DNA from: Candidatus Bipolaricaulota bacterium
GTDB taxonomy: Bacteria; Bipolaricaulota; Bipolaricaulia; RBG-16-55-9
Direction of reading: 5' to 3'
Assembly (NCBI GenBank): GCA_018609825.1
Contig: JAHEOA010000128.1
Coordinates: 1-13,291 of the forward strand
DNA: 13,291 nucleotides
The stretch's first letter is position 1; every line of letters begins with the position of its first letter. The translations under genes were made by a program, and so were the position numbers. The notes below the pieces were generated by a model. The model was given only the letters and a program-made list of their open reading frames with translations, was not told the origin of the DNA and searched no databases. Of the stretch, positions 6,289 to 11,659 are shown piece after piece.

Positions 6289-7458
6289 ATGACGAACGGA
6301 AAAGATCGCAGCGAGCAGAACGAGTCGATGTGGACGCGCCGCAACGTGTTCCGCGCCGGCGGCGCGCTCGCCGTGGGCAGCTTGGCCCTGTCGGCGCTCG
6401 GCTATCAACAGTTGAGCGGACCGGACGCGGGTTCAAGTGCGACAGGCGCAAGTGCCGCGACGTCGGCGGCCTCCGCAGCGGCGATCGCCGGCGGTAAGCT
6501 GGACGCCATCGTCGCCAACCCGACTGCCGTCCCGGCGCCGATCCGGCGTAACTCGGCCGTCACCCACGAGGTGACGCTGACGTGTGAGGAGATCGAGGCG
6601 GAGATCGAGCCGGGCGTGACGTTCCGCTACATGACGTTTCGCGGTCAGGTGCCCGGCCCCATGATCCGCGTCCGCCAGGGCGACACCGTCAAGTTCACGC
6701 TCGAGAACGCGTCCGACAGCCGCATGGTCCACAACGTCGATTTCCACGCCGTCTACGGCACCGGCGGTGGCGCCGAGGCAACCAACGTCCAGCCCGATCA
6801 GTCCAACGGGATGCTGTTCCAGGCGCGCTATCCGGGCGCGTTCATCTATCACTGCGCGGTGCCCAACCTGGATATGCACATCAGCGCCGGCATGTTCGGG
6901 CTCATCATGGTCGAGCCGTCGGAGGGCTTGCCGGAGGTCGACCGGGAGTTCTACCTCGGCCAGCACGAGCTCTACACCAAGGCTCCTCAATCCGATAAGC
7001 ATGATCATCAACATTTCGACTGGGACGCCATGGCGGCCGAGAACCCGAACTACGTGCTCCTCCAGGGGGCCAAACAGGCGCTGACCGCGAATCGAGCCGG
7101 GCCGCTCAAGGCGCAAGTCGGCGAGACGGTACGGGTCTTCTTCGTCAACGGTGGCCCGAACCTGACCAGCAATTTCCACCCCATCGGCAACGTCTGGACC
7201 AAGGCCTGGCGCGAGGGCGCGATCGCCAGCGAGCCGGAGCGCTACGTGCAGACGATGGCCGTGCCGCCAGGCAGCTGCGGAATCTTTGAGATGGAGTTCC
7301 CCGTGCCCGAGACGGTCAAGCTCGTCGATCACGCGCTCAGCCGCGTCGTCCGGAAGGGGATGCTCGGCAAGATTGAGGTCGAAGGCAAGCCGCAGCCGGC
7401 CGTCTTCGACCCGCATCGGGCTGGCGATCCGAACGTCGACGGCAGCGGTGCCTACTGA
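6289..7458 (+). CDS. nirK: Copper-containing nitrite reductase NirK, Tat-exported
   Basis: NirK reduces nitrite to nitric oxide outside the cytoplasmic membrane. The 389-residue product has a twin-arginine signal (TRRNVFRAGG, residues 17-25, then a hydrophobic stretch), an Ala/Ser-rich linker and two cupredoxin domains. All expected ligands are visible. Type 1 copper: His148, Cys189, His197, Met202. Type 2 copper: His153, His188 and His348 (VDHALS). The catalytic pair is Asp151 (in HNVDFH) and His297 (in NFHPIG). The segment RYMTFRGQVPGPMIR is typical of the family, and length is normal for a two-domain enzyme without a fused cytochrome. GAGGAGG lies 8 nt before the ATG. It is monocistronic by position, with its own promoter region and hairpins after it. 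Electron donors could be the c-type cytochromes encoded nearby (inference). Confidence 0.95.
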   Translation: MTNGKDRSEQNESMWTRRNVFRAGGALAVGSLALSALGYQQLSGPDAGSSATGASAATSAASAAAIAGGKLDAIVANPTAVPAPIRRNSAVTHEVTLTCEEIEAEIEPGVTFRYMTFRGQVPGPMIRVRQGDTVKFTLENASDSRMVHNVDFHAVYGTGGGAEATNVQPDQSNGMLFQARYPGAFIYHCAVPNLDMHISAGMFGLIMVEPSEGLPEVDREFYLGQHELYTKAPQSDKHDHQHFDWDAMAAENPNYVLLQGAKQALTANRAGPLKAQVGETVRVFFVNGGPNLTSNFHPIGNVWTKAWREGAIASEPERYVQTMAVPPGSCGIFEMEFPVPETVKLVDHALSRVVRKGMLGKIEVEGKPQPAVFDPHRAGDPNVDGSGAY

Positions 7459-7466
7459 CCCCGCTT

Positions 7467-7513
7467 CGGGCCGTCCGTTGGTGAGCGGCGGGCGGCCCGG
7501 ACCTGCCCGCCGC
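7467..7513 (+). terminator. Overlapping hairpins after nirK
   Basis: Two strong stems compete for the same bases. Stem A pairs 7467-7477 with 7489-7499 (11 bp including one G-U, 11-nt loop). Stem B pairs 7485-7493 with 7505-7513 (GCGGCGGGC with GCCCGCCGC, 9 perfect bp). Neither is followed by a T-run, so a classical intrinsic terminator is not shown. They lie between the nirK stop and the next promoter and may end or stabilise the nirK transcript. Confidence 0.4.
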
Positions 7514-7536
7514 GTTCCGAGCCGAGCTGCGACAAA

Positions 7537-7579
7537 TTGATCGAGATCAAGGATCCGCTGGGGGCCGACGCGTTACCCT
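7537..7579 (+). promoter_or_regulatory. Perfect FNR box and -10 of the ferredoxin-ric operon
   Basis: TTGAT-CGAG-ATCAA (7537-7550) is a ten-of-ten match to the FNR/DNR consensus. TACCCT (7574-7579) begins 23 nt downstream, so the box is centred at about -41.5 to -42.5 from a start near 7585. No separate -35 box is needed in such class II promoters. The leader is about 59 nt and ends with AAAGGAG before the ATG at 7644. This is the clearest regulatory site in the window. Confidence 0.78.
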
Positions 7580-7643
7580 AAATTCGGACTGAATAAGTCT
7601 ACGTTTTGCGCGAACGGGCAACCACTCCGGAAAGGAGCCGCGA

Positions 7644-7937
7644 ATGGCGTTTGTGATCACGGAGCTGTGTACGCGCGACGGCGCCTGCGTCGAGGTCTGC
7701 CCGGTGGACTGCATCGTGCCGGGTCCCAAGGGCAGTGACGAGTGGCCCTATTTCTACATCGACCCCGAGATCTGCATCAACTGTGGTGCCTGCGCGGCCG
7801 TCTGCCCCTCGGAGGCGATCTATCCCGAAGAGGACGTCCCGGCCAAGCTGCAGGCCGACATCGAGCGCAACCGGCGCTTCTTCACCGACGGGCCCGGCTA
7901 TCGCAAGTACGACCTCGAAGCGGAACGAGAGAGGTGA
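7644..7937 (+). CDS. 7Fe-type ferredoxin
   Basis: The 97-residue product has Cys9, 15, 19 and 23 in CTRDGACVEVCPVDC and Cys44, 47, 50 and 54 in CINCGACAAVCP. The first set lacks the usual CxxC start (C-x5-C-x3-C), which fits a 3Fe-4S plus 4Fe-4S ferredoxin of the Azotobacter FdI kind, with Cys23 as the free cysteine. The short extension after the second motif is also family-like. It is a soluble low-potential electron carrier; the partner is not evident, but the operon placement with the Fe-S repair protein Ric suggests supply of electrons for repair or nitric-oxide detoxification (inference). AAAGGAG precedes the ATG. Its TGA overlaps the next start by one base (TGATG). Confidence 0.9.
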   Translation: MAFVITELCTRDGACVEVCPVDCIVPGPKGSDEWPYFYIDPEICINCGACAAVCPSEAIYPEEDVPAKLQADIERNRRFFTDGPGYRKYDLEAERER

Positions 7938-8296
7938 TGGAGATGACCACGACGAGAACGTCACGGCGAGCGCAGCTGATGGGTTTCGATCCGCACGCGC
8001 GCCTGGTTGCCTCGAAGGGAGACGGAGACGACGCCTGGGCCGAGGGGCCAGCGGCCTTGACGGGCGAGCGCGGCTGGCTGTTGGCCACGGACTCGGACTG
8101 GGATCGCGTCCGGCGGGCGCTCGACACGGGCGAGCCGGTGCGGCTGAACTGCGATTGCGACCCGGACGTTCGCCCGCGCGCGCTGCGGGTGACCCGCTTC
8201 GTTCCCTATTCGAATACCATCGAACTGGCCCCTGTTCGTGACGATACCAATCAGGCGGCCCCATCAACCGACGCGGAAAGCGAGGGATCGCGATGA
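7937..8296 (+). CDS. Unknown 119-residue protein in the ferredoxin-ric operon
   Basis: I do not recognise this family. The product is hydrophilic with no signal peptide or membrane helix. A basic N-terminus (TTTRTSRRAQLMGFDPHARLV) is followed by an acidic loop (GDGDDAWAEG) and a compact region up to TIELAPV near residue 100, with a polar tail. The only cysteines are the close pair in RLNCDCDPDV (about residues 72-74), which could bind metal or act as a redox thiol. ATG 7937 overlaps the ferredoxin stop by one base and is preceded by GAGAGG; ATG 7943 is possible. Its own stop overlaps the next gene (ATGA). Tight coupling on both sides says that it is a real gene working with ferredoxin and Ric. 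Confidence 0.75.
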   Translation: MEMTTTRTSRRAQLMGFDPHARLVASKGDGDDAWAEGPAALTGERGWLLATDSDWDRVRRALDTGEPVRLNCDCDPDVRPRALRVTRFVPYSNTIELAPVRDDTNQAAPSTDAESEGSR

Positions 8297-8643
8297 GCGA
8301 CGCCGACGAGGGGCTGTTCCCGCGGGCCTCAAGAGAGATCGCCCGCCGACGGAGTGAGCTGGCGCCGGAGGCCGCGAAAGCGTTCAAGGACTTCAGTCGG
8401 GCCGTCTTCGCCGAGGGCGAGCTCGACGCCGCGACGAAGCAGTTGATCGCGGTCGCCGTGGCCCACGTGACCCAGTGCCCCTACTGCATTCGGAGCCACA
8501 CAGACGAAGCGAAGCGTTCCGGGGCGTCCGACGAGCAGATCATGGAGGCGATCTGGGTGGCGGCGGAGATGCGGGCCGGCGGGGCGTATGCCCACTCCGC
8601 CGTGTCTATTGACGAAATGGACCGACACGACCACAACGAGTGA
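8293..8643 (+). CDS. Carboxymuconolactone decarboxylase / AhpD-fold protein
   Basis: The 116-residue product has the CMD/AhpD core: a helix LDAATKQLIAVAVAHVTQ, then C62-P-Y-C65-IRSH69 and the helical tail with GASDEQIMEAIWVAAEMRAGGAYAH. The CxxC plus downstream histidine is the peroxidase/disulfide-reductase active site of AhpD-like proteins, so a thiol-based reduction of peroxide or peroxynitrite is plausible. The exact substrate is unknown. It overlaps the preceding unknown gene by 4 nt and sits 35 nt before ric. Length is normal for single-domain members. Confidence 0.88.
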   Translation: MSDADEGLFPRASREIARRRSELAPEAAKAFKDFSRAVFAEGELDAATKQLIAVAVAHVTQCPYCIRSHTDEAKRSGASDEQIMEAIWVAAEMRAGGAYAHSAVSIDEMDRHDHNE

Positions 8644-8678
8644 AGCCGACTCATCACCAACAGAACGGAGAGTGACTC

Positions 8679-9449
8679 ATGATGGACGCAACCCACACGA
8701 CCCAGACACGGGCGGAACGGACCCTCGGCGCGATCGTCGCCAAGGACCAGCGGACTGCGGCCGTTTTCGACCGCCACGGCATCGACTTCTGCTGCGGCGG
8801 CGACCGGACGCTGCAGGCGGCGTGCGCGGAGGCCGATGTCGATGTTGAGGCTGTCCTCGACGATATCCGTCAACTTCGGGCGACGCCGTCATCGGCCGAG
8901 GTCGCGACCGAGCGCTTCAACCAATGGGCGCCCGACTTCCTCTGCGACTACATCACCAACCAGCACCACGCCTACGCCCGGGAGGCGCTACCGCGAATCG
9001 AGGCGTTGGCCGAGAAGGTGGCCGGGGTCCACGGGGAAGACCATCGAGAGACCCGCGAGATCGCCGAGCTCTGGCCCGAGCTGCGCGGCGAGATGAGTCA
9101 GCACACTCAAAAAGAAGAGCTGCTGCTCTGGCCCTATGTCAAAAAACTCGTCCAGGCTGAGCGCGAGGGAACGACCGTCCAGCCGCCCAAGTTCGGCTCA
9201 GCCCAGGCTCTGATCAACGAGATGGAGGCCGAGCACGACGACACGGGCGACCACCTCGCTCGGATTCAGGCGTTGAGCAACGGTTTCGCGCCGCCGGCCG
9301 ACGCCTGCGGGAGCTTCCGAATGCTCTATCGCGAGCTGCAGGCGTTCGACGCCGACACCAAGCGCCACGTTCACTTGGAAAACCACGTGCTGTTTCCCAA
9401 GGCGCTCCGACTGGAAGAAAGATTGCTCGACGCGGGCCGATCAGCCTAG
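8679..9449 (+). CDS. ric: Iron-sulfur cluster repair di-iron protein Ric (YtfE/ScdA)
   Basis: Ric proteins repair Fe-S clusters damaged by nitric oxide or peroxide and can reduce nitric oxide. Residues about 12-70 form the ScdA_N (DUF542) domain with the diagnostic HGIDFCCGGDRTL (Cys38-Cys39). Residues about 80-250 form a hemerythrin-like four-helix bundle with di-iron ligands supplied from QHHAY (His96/97), HTQKEE (His142, Glu146/147), EAEHDD (His186) and HLENH (His232, Glu234, His236). The 256-residue length is slightly above E. coli YtfE. GGAGAG precedes the paired ATGs at 8679/8682. It ends the operon led by the FNR-controlled ferredoxin, and it converges on the leftward cytochrome pair. 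No strong terminator was seen in the 45-nt gap that follows. Confidence 0.95.
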   Translation: MMDATHTTQTRAERTLGAIVAKDQRTAAVFDRHGIDFCCGGDRTLQAACAEADVDVEAVLDDIRQLRATPSSAEVATERFNQWAPDFLCDYITNQHHAYAREALPRIEALAEKVAGVHGEDHRETREIAELWPELRGEMSQHTQKEELLLWPYVKKLVQAEREGTTVQPPKFGSAQALINEMEAEHDDTGDHLARIQALSNGFAPPADACGSFRMLYRELQAFDADTKRHVHLENHVLFPKALRLEERLLDAGRSA

Positions 9450-9494
9450 GCGTGAGGGTCTCCGAGGAGGCCAGTGCCCGTCCGGTGGCAGGGC

Positions 9495-9947
9495 TCAATT
9501 GGCCTCCCCGTCGGCGTCCTCCGTCCCGAACGTGGCCCGCAGCCCCTCGACCAACCGCTGGCGCTCCCCATCGTTCAGGCGCGCTTCGGGATGCAGTCAG
9601 GTGTAGATGGCCATGGGCATCTCGCCCTCTTCGACCGCCTCGGCGGCTTCACTGGCCTCATCGCCAGTCTGGGGCCATTCGGAGAAGTTAAGCGCCTCAC
9701 GACCTCCCATAACGTCGCGCTGTACCAGCCAGGACGCGGGTGCCACGTGGCTGTACCAGGGCCAGTCGGTCTCGTTGCTGTGGCAGGCGAAGCAGGCGCG
9801 CTCGACCAGCGCCCGCGTCTCGGGGCTGTCCCAAGACGGCTCGCCCCGGACGGGCGGGTTGGTATGATCGCGTCCGTAGGGGACAAACTGGATGACGATC
9901 GCCAAGGCGACCAGGGCGATGCCAGCCCACTTGAGGACTTTTCTCAT
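9495..9947 (-). pseudogene. Haem-binding-domain cytochrome interrupted by an in-frame TGA
   Basis: The reading frame starts at ATG 9947 (AAAGGAAG upstream) with an N-terminal membrane anchor (residues 6-24) and the haem-binding domain signature: NPPVRGEPSWDSPET, then CFACHSNETDWPWYSHVAP (CxxCH at 52-56), SWLVQRDV and NFSEW, as in PF14376-type proteins. It stops at a TGA (9599-9597, codon 117) after MPMAIYT. The same frame then continues LHPEARLNDGERQRLVEGL to a second TGA at 9497-9495, and that segment is recognisably the family C-terminus. The protein is thus either truncated to 116 residues, read through, or an assembly error. The haem site itself is intact, so the short form could still bind haem. 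It lies downstream of the cytochrome c'-like gene in the same leftward unit. Confidence 0.72.
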
Positions 9948-10001
9948 GGTCAATGGCTTCCTTTCGCCGGCGTCACAATCAGGCGTTGGGGCCGACGCTC
10001 G

Positions 10002-10490
10002 TCAGTCGAGCGCCTCGCGGACCGCGTCTCGATAGCCCGTGTGACAGGCGACGCAGCCCTGCTGCAGCTCATGGTACGATCGGACGATCTCGGTCAGCCC
10101 CATGTCCGGAGCGCGTCGGGCCAACTCCGCCGAGGTGTCGTGAACGGCTTGGTCGAGCTGCACGAAGCCCGAGAAGCGATTGCCCAACGCCTCCTTGAGC
10201 CTCTGCATCTGCTGCGGGTCGATCTTGGGATGTTCGGCGATAGCTCGAGCGCCGGCCACGATCATCTCGCGGTCCATGTGCCAGATGCCGTCGTTGATTC
10301 GGCTCATGTCCTGGCCGAGCTCGACCATGAGCAGCTTGAGTGGGCGGGTCTCGCTCGATGCCGCATCCGATGATGTCCCGCTGACGATGGTCTCCGTCAT
10401 CTCCTCAGGAGCCCCGTCGAACGTAAGCCAGAGGGCCGTCCCGCCCAACGCCACGAGCGCGGCCAGGACGATCCACCACGTGGGTTTCAT
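10002..10490 (-). CDS. Cytochrome c'/c-556-like protein
   Basis: The 162-residue product has an N-terminal hydrophobic helix (residues 5-22, signal or anchor), a polar linker, a helical domain and a C-terminal CVACH (146-150), the layout of cytochrome c' and c-556. RPLKLLMVELGQDMSRI near residues 49-65 contains Met55, at the place of the sixth haem ligand in low-spin c-556; in high-spin c' this position is open for nitric oxide. Both electron transfer and nitric-oxide scavenging are therefore possible. ATG 10490 has GGGAGG 7 nt upstream; a longer start at 10523 would put polar residues before the signal helix. It is the first gene of a leftward pair facing a divergent FNR-like operator region. 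Confidence 0.85.
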   Translation of the reverse strand: MKPTWWIVLAALVALGGTALWLTFDGAPEEMTETIVSGTSSDAASSETRPLKLLMVELGQDMSRINDGIWHMDREMIVAGARAIAEHPKIDPQQMQRLKEALGNRFSGFVQLDQAVHDTSAELARRAPDMGLTEIVRSYHELQQGCVACHTGYRDAVREALD

Positions 10491-10521
10491 GTCGTTGCCT
10501 CCCTTCCGTTGATCCGTCTCC

Positions 10522-10563
10522 ACGTTTGCCGGTTGACCGCTGCGGGTCCATGAGCCAGCTCAA
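10522..10563 (-). promoter_or_regulatory. Weak FNR-like promoter of the cytochrome c' pair
   Basis: On the minus strand TTGAG-CTGG-CTCAT (10563-10550) keeps the TGA-N6-TCA core. The hexamer exactly 22 nt further (AAACGT, 10527-10522) is a poor -10, so the promoter is tentative. Support comes from the near-identical inverted copy serving the divergent gene and from the same spacing used elsewhere in the window. Confidence 0.35.
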
Positions 10564-10630
10564 TTGTCCGCATGCCCGAGGTACATCGACGTCGCCCAAA
10601 GCCGATGGCGAATAATTAATCTGGCTCATG
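10549..10630. repeat. Inverted 17-bp repeat in the divergent control region
   Basis: AATTGAGCTGGCTCATG (minus strand, 10565-10549) and AATTAATCTGGCTCATG (plus strand, 10614-10630) agree in 15 of 17 bases. Each arm contains an FNR-like box and points to its own gene: the cytochrome c' pair leftward and the DUF6448 operon rightward. The 48-nt gap between the arms shows no other obvious structure. The symmetry suggests one regulator controlling both directions. Confidence 0.6.
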
Positions 10631-10657
10631 TTAGTTATCGCTCACAAGCGGTAGCCT
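10616..10657 (+). promoter_or_regulatory. FNR-like promoter of the DUF6448-copper operon
   Basis: TTAAT-CTGG-CTCAT (10616-10629) matches seven of ten FNR-consensus bases but has A in place of the G of the TGA core. A -10 element TAGCCT (10652-10657) begins 22 nt later, the same spacing and TAnnCT form as at hao and nirK. The predicted start is near 10664, 29 nt before the ATG. The call rests more on geometry and on the inverted copy at 10549-10565 than on box quality. Confidence 0.42.
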
Positions 10658-10692
10658 GCGAGGGAAATCCCAACACATGGAGGAATCAACCG

Positions 10693-11403
10693 ATGAGACG
10701 AACGAAACTGACGAGCATAGCCCTGACCGCGGTGCTGGCGTTGGCGGCCCTGATGGCCGTTTCGCCGCACGCATCGGCCCACTGCGACACGATGGATGGA
10801 CCAGTGGTCACGGCCGCCCGCCAGACGCTGGAGACGGGCAATCTGGACAAAGTGCTCATCTGGATCCCCGCCTCGGGCGAGGCCGAGGTGAGATCGGCGT
10901 TCAAGCAGGCCCGACAGGTCCGTCAGATGGGGCCGACCGCCCGCAAGCTGGCCGACCGGCACTTCTTTGAGACCGTCGTCCGCGTGCACCGGGCCGGCGA
11001 GGGCGCCCCTTACACGGGCCTGAAGCCGGCCGACACGAAACTGAGTCCCGCCATCAAGCGGACGGATCAGGCACTGGAGCAAGGCGAAATCACTCCGTTG
11101 ATGGACCTGCTCACCGAGGCCGTCCGCTCAAACGTGCGCGAGCAGTTCCAATCGACACTGGCCAAGCGGGACTTCGACGCGAGCAACGTCGACGCTGGCC
11201 GTGCCTACGTTAAGGACTACGTCCAGTTCGTCCACTACGCCAAGCGGATCTACGACGCGGCTGGGGACCCGACCGTGCAGCTCGGATCGCAGCCCAAACC
11301 CTCGGAGGAACCTGTGCAACGCGCAGCCTGGATGCCCTGGGTGGCCGGCGCCACAGCAGGGGCCGTCGTTACCGCAGGCGCGTTGCTTCTGGCGATCCGA
11401 TAA
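10693..11403 (+). CDS. DUF6448-family exported protein with C-terminal membrane anchor
   Basis: The 236-residue product has a signal peptide with an AxA site (Ala27-Ser28-Ala29), so the mature protein would begin His30-Cys31 in HCDTMDGPVV, the family's hallmark. The body has ALETGN-like and FFETVVRVHRAGEGAPYTGLKP segments typical of DUF6448, whose function is unknown. The last 24 residues (from WMPWVAGA) form a membrane helix, so the domain is anchored facing outward. GGAGG lies about 9 nt before the ATG. It is followed at 29 nt by a copper chaperone and then a metal ATPase, so a role in extracytoplasmic copper or haem handling is a reasonable inference; the exposed N-terminal His-Cys would suit metal binding. 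Confidence 0.8.
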   Translation: MRRTKLTSIALTAVLALAALMAVSPHASAHCDTMDGPVVTAARQTLETGNLDKVLIWIPASGEAEVRSAFKQARQVRQMGPTARKLADRHFFETVVRVHRAGEGAPYTGLKPADTKLSPAIKRTDQALEQGEITPLMDLLTEAVRSNVREQFQSTLAKRDFDASNVDAGRAYVKDYVQFVHYAKRIYDAAGDPTVQLGSQPKPSEEPVQRAAWMPWVAGATAGAVVTAGALLLAIR

Positions 11404-11432
11404 GTCTTACGGAATGAAAAGGAGGATGCATC

Positions 11433-11648
11433 ATGACAACGATCCTGCGCAGCGACGACCTCTCGTGCCCCTCGTGCGTCGCCAACATCGAGAGCGCGCT
11501 GACCGCGCTCGACGGCGTCGAGGAGGCCATCGTCCACTTCAACACGGGCCGCATCGAAGTCAAGCACGACGCCGAGCGCGCAAGCCAAGAGATACTGCAA
11601 GAGACGGTCCGATCGATGGGCTATGACGCCCAGGTCTCGGCGTTCTAA
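11433..11648 (+). CDS. copZ: HMA-domain metal chaperone, CopZ-like
   Basis: The 71-residue product is a single heavy-metal-associated domain with the metal-binding LSCPSC (Cys12, Cys15), the strand-helix pattern VEEAIVHFNTGRIEVKHD and a final AQV-type strand. Such proteins carry Cu(I) to a P1B-type ATPase or to cuproenzymes. AAAGGAGG precedes the ATG. The ATPase gene starts 11 nt downstream and its own N-terminus lacks an HMA domain, so this gene probably supplies that domain as a separate protein. The motif is CPSC rather than the common CxGC, so metal preference is not certain. Confidence 0.88.
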   Translation: MTTILRSDDLSCPSCVANIESALTALDGVEEAIVHFNTGRIEVKHDAERASQEILQETVRSMGYDAQVSAF

Positions 11649-11659
11649 GGAGTTTTCAA

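Noticed and set aside
9450..9494. Bidirectional terminator between ric and the leftward cytochrome gene
   Set aside because: Only short imperfect GCCA/TGGC pairing was found and no T-run on either strand.
9474..10373. Long plus-strand open frame over the two leftward cytochromes
   Set aside because: Both minus-strand frames carry haem motifs, signal helices and ribosome sites; the plus-strand frame has none and no recognisable domain.
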